From the NCBI RefSeq assembly GCF_006175995.1, contig NZ_VDMB01000008.1, forward strand, positions 1 through 64,000: 64,000 nt of DNA. The letters are read 5' to 3'. This document shows, in pieces, positions 39,153-47,536 of the stretch (position 1 is its first letter; each line of letters opens with the position of its first letter). This DNA is from Desulfobotulus mexicanus. GTDB taxonomy: Bacteria > Desulfobacterota > Desulfobacteria > Desulfobacterales > ASO4-4. The position numbers and the translations under genes were made by a program. The notes beneath the pieces were generated by a model. That model had not been told where the DNA came from. It saw nothing but the letters and a program-made list of their open reading frames with translations, and searched no databases.

Positions 39153-39845
39153 TTACTTCAAAGTAAGGGTATCCACCTTCACACCCCTGCCCATGGTTGT
39201 TGAAACAGCCATGCCGCGAATATATGCACCCTTGGCAGCAGAAGGCTTTAGCTTCATAATGCTGTCCAGAAATGCCCGGATATTTTCTTCCAGCTTCTCA
39301 GGACCAAAGGACTTCTTACCCATGGGGGCATGAACAATTCCTGCTTTTTCTACCCTGAAATCGATCTTACCCGCCTTCAGTTCATCAACTGCCCGGGCAA
39401 CATCAAATGTTACAGTACCGGTTTTGGCGTTGGGCATCAGTCCTCTGGGACCAAGAAGCTTACCAATTCTACCCACAACACCCATGGTATCAGGCGTAGC
39501 TACGGCTTTATCAAAATCAAACCAGCCGCCCTGGATTTTTTCCACAAGATCTTCAAGACCTACATAGTCAGCGCCAGCTTCTTCAGCTTCCTTAGCTTTT
39601 TCGCCTCTGGCAAAAACCAGCACCCGAACTTCCTTGCCAAGACCATTAGGAAGAATGCAGGTACCGCGGACCATCTGATCCGCATGCCTGGGATCAACCC
39701 CAAGACGTACGGCAACATCCACACTCTCATCAAATTTCACATATGTGGTTTCAAGGGCAAGCTCTATGCCTTCCCGCAAACCTAATTTTGCCGTGAAATC
39801 ATGACCTTTGCCCGTTTCCAGATATTTCTTACCGCGCTTCGGCAT
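39153..39845 (-). CDS. rplA: 50S ribosomal protein L1
   Basis: A 230-aa L1 of the mobile stalk that helps release deacylated tRNA. It has [40 protein letters not shown] and [19 protein letters not shown]. In many bacteria L1 represses its own operon; no binding site was recognised here. It follows rplK by 18 bases. Confidence 0.98.
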   Translation of the reverse strand: MPKRGKKYLETGKGHDFTAKLGLREGIELALETTYVKFDESVDVAVRLGVDPRHADQMVRGTCILPNGLGKEVRVLVFARGEKAKEAEEAGADYVGLEDLVEKIQGGWFDFDKAVATPDTMGVVGRIGKLLGPRGLMPNAKTGTVTFDVARAVDELKAGKIDFRVEKAGIVHAPMGKKSFGPEKLEENIRAFLDSIMKLKPSAAKGAYIRGMAVSTTMGRGVKVDTLTLK

Positions 39846-39863
39846 TTTTTCCGACTCCTTATT

Positions 39864-40289
39864 TTACTGAACAATCTCGATACCGATGCTTCTGGCAGTA
39901 CCGGAAATGATCTTCACAGCGGTATCCAGGTCATAGGCGTTGAGATCCGGCATCTTGAGCCTGGCGATTTCTTCAACCTCATTCCGGCTGATTTTTGCCA
40001 CTTTGTTCAGCTTCGGATTGCTTGAACCCGAAGCAATTTTTGCGGCCTTTTTCAGGAGTACGGACGCAGGAGGCGTCTTGGTTATAAAGGTAAACGTACG
40101 ATCCTGATATACTGTAATCACAACAGGAATAATCATGCCCGCATCATTCTGCGTACGCGCATTGAAAGCTTTACAGAAATCCATTATATTAACGCCATGC
40201 TGCCCCAGAGCCGGACCGATGGGGGGAGAAGGGTTCGCTTTCCCCGCAGAAACCTGGAGCTTTATTTGCGCCATCACTTTTTTTGCCAT
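39864..40289 (-). CDS. rplK: 50S ribosomal protein L11
   Basis: A 141-aa L11 at the GTPase-associated centre, target of thiostrepton and needed for RelA activation. It shows [20 protein letters not shown] and [16 protein letters not shown], with the Pro-rich N-terminal region intact. It is placed between nusG and rplA. Confidence 0.98.
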   Translation of the reverse strand: MAKKVMAQIKLQVSAGKANPSPPIGPALGQHGVNIMDFCKAFNARTQNDAGMIIPVVITVYQDRTFTFITKTPPASVLLKKAAKIASGSSNPKLNKVAKISRNEVEEIARLKMPDLNAYDLDTAVKIISGTARSIGIEIVQ

Positions 40290-40311
40290 CTTGGTCTGTA
40301 CTCCTTACACC

Positions 40312-40842
40312 TTAAAGCTTGGTAACCTGTACGAACTCCAGCTCAACGGGAGTCGATCGGCCAAAAATACTGACAAAGACCTTGATCTTCCCTTTTTCCG
40401 GATTGACTTCTTCAACCGTACCGTTAAAGTTTGTGAAGGGTCCGTCAATCACCCGAATTTCATCGCCGGGTTCAAAATGATATTTTGGCTGCGGCTTCTG
40501 CTTGCCCGCTTCCATCCGCCGAAGAATCTGATCCACTTCAGCATCTGTAATGGGTGCCGGCTTGTCTCTGCCACCAAGAAAACCTGTAACCTTAGCAGTA
40601 TCTTTAACAAGATGCCAGGTATGGTCTGTCAGAGCCATCTGCACCAAAATATAACCGGGGTAAAACTTCCGGGAAGATTCTTTTCGCTCCCCCTTTACCA
40701 ACTCCACCACTGTTTCCGTAGGAACGATGATCTCACCAAAGTAATCCTTCAGGGGGGAGCTTGCGATCCGTTCCTCCAGAGAGCGTTTCACCTTGCCCTC
40801 GAATCCCGAATACACATGTACAACATACCATCTTTTAACCAT
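40312..40842 (-). CDS. nusG: Transcription antitermination factor NusG
   Basis: A 176-aa NusG that binds the beta' clamp and increases elongation, also bridging to S10. The NGN domain starts [19 protein letters not shown] and has [20 protein letters not shown]; the C-terminal KOW domain has [20 protein letters not shown]. It follows secE by 13 bases, as in most bacteria. Confidence 0.98.
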   Translation of the reverse strand: MVKRWYVVHVYSGFEGKVKRSLEERIASSPLKDYFGEIIVPTETVVELVKGERKESSRKFYPGYILVQMALTDHTWHLVKDTAKVTGFLGGRDKPAPITDAEVDQILRRMEAGKQKPQPKYHFEPGDEIRVIDGPFTNFNGTVEEVNPEKGKIKVFVSIFGRSTPVELEFVQVTKL

Positions 40843-40855
40843 ATCCCCCCCATAA

Positions 40856-41248
40856 TCACCAATTCAAAGCAAGCCGAACCAGACGGGTGAGAACAGCATC
40901 GGCAACCCCCAGAAAGAAAGACAATATAAGCACTAGAACAATCACAACCCCGGTAGAAGCCATTGCCTGTTGCCTGGATGGCCACACAACCTTTGAAAGC
41001 TCCGCACGGGCCTCCTGAAAAAACTCAAGCCCCTTAGTTACAGCCGTTTTCTTGTCAGGCTTTGCAACCGAGCGGCTTCCCTGAGGTGTTTTGGATGCTT
41101 TGTCTGCCTGAGATATACTGATCTCACCAGATTTGTGGGGTTTTACATTTTCAGATGGGGACTCAGCATTTTCATCCTGACCAGCCTTTAACTTCAGCTT
41201 TTTTTTCTGAACCTGCTTATCTGTTTTCTTTTTTAATAAGCGTCCCAT
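40856..41248 (-). CDS. secE: Preprotein translocase subunit SecE
   Basis: A 130-aa SecE. The C-terminal conserved part FFQEARAELSKVVWPSRQQA is followed by a single membrane helix (VVIVLVLILSFFLGVADAVL). The first ~70 residues are a long, charged, Lys-rich and low-complexity extension not seen in minimal SecE. It clamps SecY from the side. It lies between tRNA-Trp and nusG, the standard place. Confidence 0.95.
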   Translation of the reverse strand: MGRLLKKKTDKQVQKKKLKLKAGQDENAESPSENVKPHKSGEISISQADKASKTPQGSRSVAKPDKKTAVTKGLEFFQEARAELSKVVWPSRQQAMASTGVVIVLVLILSFFLGVADAVLTRLVRLALNW

Positions 41249-41301
41249 AACACCCTGCCCCGTTTTCAGCTATGATCAAACCAAGCTTCATGTTTTTGAT
41301 T

Positions 41302-41377
41302 TGGCAGGCCAGGAGGGACTCGAACCCCCAGCCTACGGATTTGGAGTCCGCCGCTCTACCATTGGAGCTACTGGCCT
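41302..41377 (-). tRNA. tRNA-Trp (CCA)
   Basis: A 76-base tRNA on the minus strand with acceptor AGGCCAG/CTGGCCT, D-loop, anticodon loop ACTCCAAAT with anticodon CCA, and TTCGAGT in the T loop. The 3' CCA is encoded. It lies between rpmG and secE, a position conserved in many proteobacteria. Confidence 0.97.
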
Positions 41378-41441
41378 GCATAAAAGACCTGCCGACCGAC
41401 AAAATCTGCCGACAGGTCTTTACTATCATCAAAAAAGAGCG

Positions 41442-41591
41442 CTACTTGGTTTCTCTGTGCTTGGTGTGATGCTTGCAGAATCTGCAATATTTACTGAACT
41501 CCAGCTTATCCGGAGTGGTCCGCTTATTCTTGGTCGTAGTATAGTTGCGCTGCTTACACTCTGTGCAGTTCAGCGTTACAATAACTCTCAC
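41442..41591 (-). CDS. rpmG: 50S ribosomal protein L33, GTG start
   Basis: A 49-aa protein translated by eye: it starts [20 protein letters not shown] and ends with [14 protein letters not shown]. The CTEC and CRFC pairs make it the zinc-binding (C+) form of L33. The GTG at 41591 has AAGGAG six bases upstream. It lies 15 bases after tuf and before tRNA-Trp. Confidence 0.95.
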   Translation of the reverse strand: MRVIVTLNCTECKQRNYTTTKNKRTTPDKLEFSKYCRFCKHHTKHRETK

Positions 41592-41606
41592 CGGACTCTC
41601 CTTGGA

Positions 41607-42800
41607 TTAGGCAACAATTTCAGAAACAACACCCGCACCAACGGTACGGCCACCTTCACGAATAGCAAAACGAAGTTCTTTTTCCATGGCGATGGGGGCA
41701 ATTAGCTCGGCAGTAATGGTAACATTATCACCGGGCATAATCATCTCAACACCTTCCGGCAGATTCATAATGCCGGTAATATCCGTAGTACGGAAGAAGA
41801 ACTGGGGACGATATCCGCTGAAGAACGGAGTATGACGACCACCTTCGTCCTTAGAGAGAATATAGACTTCCGCCTGAAACTTGGTGTGGGGAGTGATGGT
41901 GCCAGGCTTGGATACTACCTGACCACGCTCTACCTCGTCACGCTTGGTACCGCGGAGAAGGAGACCTACGTTATCGCCGGCACGACCTTCATCCAGAAGC
42001 TTGCGGAACATCTCAACACCGGTACATACGGTCTTGATAGTCGCACGGATACCAACAATTTCAACGTTTTCACCGGGCTTGACAATACCACGCTCAATGC
42101 GACCAGTAACAACAGTACCTCGACCGGAGATGGAGAAGACGTCTTCCACAGGCATCAGGAAGGTTTTGTCCACATCACGCTCAGGCTCAGGAATATAATT
42201 GTCAACGGCATCCAGAAGAGCCCAGATACACTTGCAGTCTTCCGAATCAGGATCATCGGACTCCAGTGCCTTCAACGCTGAACCACGAACTATAGGAGTA
42301 TCACTTCCGGGAAAATCATACTTATCCAGAAGCTCCTGAAGCTCCATCTCAACAAGCTCTATAAGCTCTTCGTCGTCCACCATGTCACACTTGTTCAGGA
42401 AAACAACAATACGGGGAACACCTACCTGACGCGCAAGAAGAATATGCTCACGGGTCTGGGGCATAGGACCATCACTGGCTGAAACCACAAGGATGGCACC
42501 ATCCATCTGGGCTGCACCAGTAATCATGTTTTTAATGTAGTCCGCATGACCCGGGCAATCCACATGGGCATAATGACGCTTTACAGACTCATACTCAACA
42601 TGGGAGGTTGAGATGGTAATACCGCGCTCACGCTCTTCCGGAGCCTTATCGATATTATCATAATCCACTTTCTGTCCAAGACCTTTTGCTGCACAGGTCT
42701 TGGTGATCGCTGCCGTCAGGGTAGTCTTGCCGTGGTCGATATGCCCAATGGTCCCGACGTTCACATGCGGCTTCGTGCGCTCAAATTTTGCCTTAGCCAT
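41607..42800 (-). CDS. tuf: Elongation factor Tu
   Basis: A 397-aa EF-Tu that delivers aminoacyl-tRNA to the ribosome. The G-domain motifs are [10 protein letters not shown] (P-loop), DCPGHADY and NKCDMVDD; the effector region [18 protein letters not shown] is intact. AGGAGG precedes the ATG. It follows four tRNA genes, the same arrangement as the E. coli tufB transcript. Only one tuf copy is in this window; none is next to rpsG. Confidence 0.98.
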   Translation of the reverse strand: MAKAKFERTKPHVNVGTIGHIDHGKTTLTAAITKTCAAKGLGQKVDYDNIDKAPEERERGITISTSHVEYESVKRHYAHVDCPGHADYIKNMITGAAQMDGAILVVSASDGPMPQTREHILLARQVGVPRIVVFLNKCDMVDDEELIELVEMELQELLDKYDFPGSDTPIVRGSALKALESDDPDSEDCKCIWALLDAVDNYIPEPERDVDKTFLMPVEDVFSISGRGTVVTGRIERGIVKPGENVEIVGIRATIKTVCTGVEMFRKLLDEGRAGDNVGLLLRGTKRDEVERGQVVSKPGTITPHTKFQAEVYILSKDEGGRHTPFFSGYRPQFFFRTTDITGIMNLPEGVEMIMPGDNVTITAELIAPIAMEKELRFAIREGGRTVGAGVVSEIVA

Positions 42801-42913
42801 TGATTCGCCTCCTAAAAAAACCTGCTTGATCGTTTTCTCCGAAGGATTGCGTCCGCCTCTTCACACGACGTCGGACCCACTCGAAAAACCTCAAATAAAA
42901 AATAAGCAACAAA

Positions 42914-42990
42914 TGGAGCCCATGACCAGAATCGAACTGGTGAACCTCATCCTTACCAAGGATGCGCTCTACCGGCTGAGCTACATGGGC
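42914..42990 (-). tRNA. tRNA-Thr (GGT)
   Basis: A 77-base tRNA with acceptor GCCCATG/CATGGGC, anticodon arm ATCCTTGGTAAGGAT with anticodon GGT, T loop TTCGATT, and encoded CCA. It is the last tRNA before tuf. Confidence 0.96.
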
Positions 42991-43038
42991 ACACTTATTG
43001 CCTTCAAAACATCAGGTAAAAAACCTGACGAATTTAAC

Positions 43039-43114
43039 TGGAGCGGGAGACGAGGTTCGAACTCGCGACGTTCAGCTTGGAAGGCTGATGCTCTACCAAC
43101 TGAGCTACTCCCGC
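43039..43114 (-). tRNA. tRNA-Gly (TCC)
   Basis: A 76-base tRNA with acceptor GCGGGAG/CTCCCGC, anticodon arm CAGCCTTCCAAGCTG with anticodon TCC, T loop TTCGAAC, and encoded CCA. Third in the four-tRNA array upstream of tuf. Confidence 0.96.
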
Positions 43115-43225
43115 CAGAAGGTTCTTATGAAGAACCACTCTTTTGTTTTGCAGGCAGCCATGTAGTACAATTGCGATTTCATTGCAAGCATTTTTGCAAA
43201 AAAATCTTCTACAAGACCGTTAAGA

Positions 43226-43310
43226 TGGTGGTGGGGGGAGGATTTGAACCTCCGAAGGCTTGGCCGGCAGATTTACAGTCTGCTCCCTTTGACCACTCGG
43301 GAACCCCACC
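43226..43310 (-). tRNA. tRNA-Tyr (GTA)
   Basis: An 85-base class II tRNA with acceptor GGTGGGG/CCCCACC, anticodon loop ACTGTAAAT with anticodon GTA, a long variable arm, T loop TTCAAAT, discriminator A and encoded CCA. Second in the four-tRNA array. Confidence 0.97.
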
Positions 43311-43319
43311 GTCTTTTTT

Positions 43320-43396
43320 TGGAGCCAACGAAGGGATTCGAACCCCCGACCCGCTGATTACAAGTCAGCCGCTCTGGCCAGCTGAGCTACGTTGGC
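43320..43396 (-). tRNA. tRNA-Thr (TGT)
   Basis: A 77-base tRNA with acceptor GCCAACG/CGTTGGC, anticodon arm GCTGACTTGTAATCAGC with anticodon TGT, T loop TTCGAAT and encoded CCA. It is the first gene of the tRNA-tuf transcript. Confidence 0.96.
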
Positions 43397-44003
43397 CCTC
43401 AAAGACAACTCCTTCTTCTAAACGAATCCAACCATGCTTGACAAGCTTTTTTTTAAAAAAATTTTAAAACCCCCCCCTCATACAATCATGCTATCAATTA
43501 TATTTATAAATTTAAAAACTTTCTCTGTCACCCTACAATGAGCGAAGCAACACTACCCAAGACATATGAAAATTAACTGAGGGTTAAACCAGTACCTGCC
43601 ACAGAAAGCACAATTCATCATTGACACAGGCAAGCACCTTGCGTTACTTTTTTAATGTATGCTGAATACTATAAATGAAATCTAAAACAAACCGTCCGTT
43701 ACGGAACAGACTTTCAGCGCAAATCCTACCTTTTTGATTCAATACATTAACAGTTAAAATACTGACTTTTATATTATGAGCAAAGCAAATTCACATTACC
43801 GACAGAGATACCAAATGTTTTTAATACAGAAACAGAGCAAAGCCTCTTTCCTGCATTAAATTATAATACACGTTTACTCATAAATTTTTACATTCTCAAA
43901 CAACCACAGCTAAACATCTTGATAGATTAACAACATCGGCTACTTCTTACAAAATCATCAAGCCGGCAATGCTGCAAAAATTCTTATACGAGGTCCTTTC
44001 AGC
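43397..44003. other. AT-rich non-coding stretch between the tRNA-tuf operon and the MltD gene
   Basis: About 600 bases between divergent transcription units. No credible protein or RNA gene is seen. On the minus strand TTGTCA (43439-43444) is a weak -35 candidate for the tRNA operon. On the + strand TTGACA (43621-43626) and TATAAT (43862-43867) are isolated promoter-like hexamers with no convincing partner. The stretch is clearly more AT-rich than its surroundings. Confidence 0.6.
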
Positions 44004-45770
44004 ATGAAACGTCTAATCCTTTGCCTCTTCTGCTCCAGCCTGTTTTTTTCCGGTTGTGCATCTTTGCATCAAGCACAGGACACCAGCAACGGAAAGCTCA
44101 AACAGAGCCATAAACCACATGAAGCTACTCAAAAGCATGTCACGACAAAGAAAAAAACACATATCCCGCCATCCACCAACCTCACCCGCACCGCCTCCCC
44201 GGACCTGAAGGGCACAACAACATCATTTGATCAGGCTCTGGACTTTTATGATACTGCCAATGAATTCTGGAAAGCCGGAGAATATGATGCCGCCCTTGAA
44301 TCTCTGGACCAGGCCTATGCCATAATAATCAGAACTGAAAGCCTGACCCCCGAGGATCTGCAACAAAGAGATGATATTCGGCTGACCATTGCCCGCCGTA
44401 TCCAGGAGGTTTACTTTTCACAGACCATGGGAATTAAAGGCAAGCAAAGTGCCATACAGATTCCTGACAACATCTATGTTCAGCGGGAAATAGATCGCTT
44501 CACCGGACAGGAAAGAGCTTTTTTTGCACGATCCTACCGCCGCTCAGGGATCTATATGGATATGATACTTGAAAAAATACATGCGGCTGGCCTTCCCGAA
44601 GAACTGGCATGGCTGCCGCTGATTGAATCAGGATTTCAGGTAAAGGCTCTTTCCAGCGCACGGGCACTTGGGCTCTGGCAGTTCATCCCCTCCACAGGTG
44701 TCCGCTTTGGTCTAAAAAGAGACCTCCTCATAGACGAAAGAATGGATCCTGAAAAGGCAACGGATGCGGCCATTGCCTATCTCACGGAACTCCATCGACT
44801 CTTTGGCGACTGGCCCACCGTACTCGCTGCATACAACTGCGGGGAAGGCAGAGTGCTCAGAACCATTCGAAGCCAGAATGTCAACTATCTGGATAACTTC
44901 TGGGACCTTTACACCAAGCTGCCCAGAGAAACGGCACAATACGTTCCACGCTTCCTTGCCACAGTACATATTATCCAGAATATGGAAAAATACGGTTTCG
45001 ACCCCAATGACCTGGATACACCACCTTCCTTTGAAACCGTATCCGTAGAGCGTCAGGTCTCACTGCAGGCCATTGCATCTGCAACGGGCATACCTTTGAA
45101 AGACCTGAAAAATCTGAACCCGGAACTCCGCTACGATCTGCTACCCAACACAAACTATACTTTAAAAATACCACAAGGCTATACAGACCATTTCCTGGCT
45201 TCCATTGAATCCATTGATGAAGACACTCCACCCCAGAGAGCATATCTTCATCACCGGGTGAAACCCGGGGAGGCCCTGTCAACCATTGCAGCACGCTACA
45301 AGGTATCCGTACGTCATCTGATGCAGGAGAACAATATCAGAAGGGCCAACCTGATCCAGGCCGGACAGGTTATCAAGATACCCGCCAGTTCTTCACTGGC
45401 CCAGACACCTTCTTCCAGACAAAACATCACACCCTCAACCCAACAGCGCCAGACCCTGACCTACACGGTTCAACGAGGAGACACGCTCTGGCACATCTCC
45501 AGAAGATTCAACCTGTCGGCAAATGATATTATAGCCGCAAACCAGCTTCCAGACTCAAATCTCCAAATAGGCCAGCGCCTGCGGATTCCCGGTGCTGCAC
45601 AGCAGGTAAAAACCATTAACTCCCAGCGTCAGGCATACAGGGTACAGGCCGGAGATTCTCCTTTTACCATTGCCATGAAGCACAATATGCCCCTGCAGCG
45701 CTTTCTTCAGATTAACAACCTGAACAGACAGAGCACCATCTATCCGGGCCAGCAGCTTTTTATAGAATAA
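44004..45770 (+). CDS. mltD: Membrane-bound lytic transglycosylase D-like lipoprotein with LysM repeats
   Basis: A 588-aa outer-membrane-type lipoprotein. Signal peptide with lipobox FSGC, then a low-complexity linker and a short helical region. The SLT domain shows AWLPLIESGFQVKALSSARA (catalytic Glu in LIESGF), GLWQFIPSTG and AAYNCGEGRV. Three LysM peptidoglycan-binding repeats follow, beginning near YLHHRVKPGEALSTIAA, LTYTVQRGDTLWHISRR and QAYRVQAGDSPFTIAM. It cuts glycan strands for remodelling. It is transcribed alone, ahead of tRNA-Arg. Confidence 0.92.
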   Translation: MKRLILCLFCSSLFFSGCASLHQAQDTSNGKLKQSHKPHEATQKHVTTKKKTHIPPSTNLTRTASPDLKGTTTSFDQALDFYDTANEFWKAGEYDAALESLDQAYAIIIRTESLTPEDLQQRDDIRLTIARRIQEVYFSQTMGIKGKQSAIQIPDNIYVQREIDRFTGQERAFFARSYRRSGIYMDMILEKIHAAGLPEELAWLPLIESGFQVKALSSARALGLWQFIPSTGVRFGLKRDLLIDERMDPEKATDAAIAYLTELHRLFGDWPTVLAAYNCGEGRVLRTIRSQNVNYLDNFWDLYTKLPRETAQYVPRFLATVHIIQNMEKYGFDPNDLDTPPSFETVSVERQVSLQAIASATGIPLKDLKNLNPELRYDLLPNTNYTLKIPQGYTDHFLASIESIDEDTPPQRAYLHHRVKPGEALSTIAARYKVSVRHLMQENNIRRANLIQAGQVIKIPASSSLAQTPSSRQNITPSTQQRQTLTYTVQRGDTLWHISRRFNLSANDIIAANQLPDSNLQIGQRLRIPGAAQQVKTINSQRQAYRVQAGDSPFTIAMKHNMPLQRFLQINNLNRQSTIYPGQQLFIE

Positions 45771-45803
45771 AACAAAACCCTAACCCACGGGCTGCCATTT
45801 TTC

Positions 45804-45832
45804 TTGCGGAATGAATAAAAAGTCTGTATAAG
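45804..45832 (+). promoter_or_regulatory. Promoter of tRNA-Arg
   Basis: TTGCGG (45804-45809) and TATAAG (45827-45832) are 17 bases apart and end 19 bases before the tRNA, so the transcript would start just ahead of it. Confidence 0.65.
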
Positions 45833-45851
45833 CTCCAAGGTTTTTTGACGT

Positions 45852-45926
45852 GCCCCCGTAGCTCAGTGGATAGAGCATAGGATTCCTAATCCTTGAGCGC
45901 AGGTTCGATTCCTGCCGGGGGCACCA
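45852..45926 (+). tRNA. tRNA-Arg (CCT)
   Basis: A 75-base tRNA with acceptor GCCCCCG/CGGGGGC, anticodon loop ATTCCTAAT with anticodon CCT, T loop TTCGATT, discriminator A and encoded CCA. It has its own promoter-like sequence and lies between mltD and the U32 gene. Confidence 0.97.
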
Positions 45927-46036
45927 TCTTTCCATAAAAACCCAGCGGCAACCCTAAGACCGGGGAGCCATATTATCCCCATCCCCTGGCCCGGATAATC
46001 TGTGCCTTCAAAGTCTTACAGGAAAAAACATCCCCC

Positions 46037-47296
46037 ATGAGCAAGCACATCCATAGATCAAAGCTTCCTGTTGAACTGCTTGCGCCTGCTGGAAACATGG
46101 AAAAACTTGAGATTGCCCTGACCTACGGAGCGGATGCAGTTTATCTCGGAGGACAAAATTTCTCCTTAAGAAATTTCTCCGGCAACTTCTCCATGCCTGA
46201 AATTAAAGAAGCGGTTCGTCTGGCCCACAGCCTTGAGGCAAAAGTCTATGTTGCATGCAACATCTTCCCCAGAAGCCATGAGCTCCCGGAACTGAAAAGC
46301 TACCTCAAAGATCTCTCTGCCTGCGGACCGGACGCACTTATTGTGGGAGACCCCGGAGTCCTTATGCTGGCAAAGGAAACCGTTCCCCACATCCCACTCC
46401 ACCTGAGTACCCAGGCCAACACCACAAATGTGGCAGCCCTGAAGTTCTGGGCAAACCAGGGTATCCGACGGATCAATGCAGCAAGGGAACTTCCCCTGGA
46501 AGAAATTCAGATCCTATGCCAGGAGAACCTGGAAGTGGAATGCTTTGTCCATGGAGCAATGTGCATTGCCTATTCAGGCCGTTGTCTCCTGAGCAGCTGC
46601 ATGACAGGCAGAGACAGCAACCGTGGTCACTGTGCCCATCCATGCCGCTGGAGTTATACCGTAGTTGAGGCTAAAAGACCCGGCCATTATTTCCCTCTGC
46701 AGGAAGACCAGAGGGGCAGCTATATTTTTAATTCCAAAGACCTGTGCATGATCTCTCACCTCCCGGAAATGATTGCCGCTGGTATCTCCTCCTTCAAGAT
46801 AGAAGGCAGAATGAAAAGCATTCATTATCTGGCTGCAACCGTAGGCGCTTACAGGGAAGCCCTGGATCTTTTTTTTAAAAATCCAGTAGCATACAAAGAA
46901 GATCCTGCCTGGTACCAGCGCCTTAACAGTCTCCACCATCGGGGCTATGGTACAGGCTTCTACCTGAAAAATCCCAAAGACATAAACCCTGATGCCGAAA
47001 ATATTGAAGGGAAAGGCCCCAAAGCCCTTTTTGTAGGCAAAATCCTTTCCAATGGACTGTCCGGCCTACATAATATTATCTGCCGGAACCGTTTTGTGGC
47101 AGGAGATGTTGTCGAAGTTCTCCACCCAGACGCACCTCCCTCCATGGACCGCATTCTCACCATAGAAGAAGCAGGCACCCCGATCTCCGTTGCACGCCCC
47201 AATACAAAGCTTCAGGTGACCCTTGAAAATAATCATACGGCCTTAAGCCTGATCCGAATTCCCGAAGAACCCTTGCCAAAAGCCTCTGTATACTGA
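46037..47296 (+). CDS. trhP: U32 family protein, TrhP/YegQ-like tRNA hydroxylation factor
   Basis: A 419-aa member of the so-called peptidase U32 family. ELLAPAGNMEKLEIALTYGADAVY is its typical N-terminal half-barrel start (split here: ELLAPAGNMEKLE and YGADAVYLG). The signature FVHGAMCIAYSGRCLLS and the following CAHPCRW carry the cysteines thought to hold a metal cluster. Length and order match E. coli YegQ/TrhP, which takes part in prephenate-dependent hydroxylation of wobble uridine in tRNA, rather than the longer RlhA. Its position next to a tRNA gene may be chance. Collagenase activity once claimed for the family is doubtful. Confidence 0.85.
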   Translation: MSKHIHRSKLPVELLAPAGNMEKLEIALTYGADAVYLGGQNFSLRNFSGNFSMPEIKEAVRLAHSLEAKVYVACNIFPRSHELPELKSYLKDLSACGPDALIVGDPGVLMLAKETVPHIPLHLSTQANTTNVAALKFWANQGIRRINAARELPLEEIQILCQENLEVECFVHGAMCIAYSGRCLLSSCMTGRDSNRGHCAHPCRWSYTVVEAKRPGHYFPLQEDQRGSYIFNSKDLCMISHLPEMIAAGISSFKIEGRMKSIHYLAATVGAYREALDLFFKNPVAYKEDPAWYQRLNSLHHRGYGTGFYLKNPKDINPDAENIEGKGPKALFVGKILSNGLSGLHNIICRNRFVAGDVVEVLHPDAPPSMDRILTIEEAGTPISVARPNTKLQVTLENNHTALSLIRIPEEPLPKASVY

Positions 47297-47536
47297 TATA
47301 CTTTTCTGCAATGAATCAAACAGATGTTCTCCTTGCCTTAGAAATCTGATCTTTATTAGATTTTCGGATTAACTTAAAAATGGGAAACCGGAATATTTTT
47401 AAAGGAATTTAAGGATAGTATCCCAAAATCCCTTTACAGATATTTCATCATCCCCACCCCAGCCCCGTACCCTGAATCCCCGTGCCCATGATGCCGGGGA
47501 CCAAAAACCTGGATCCGCTATACCCGGAGGCGCACC

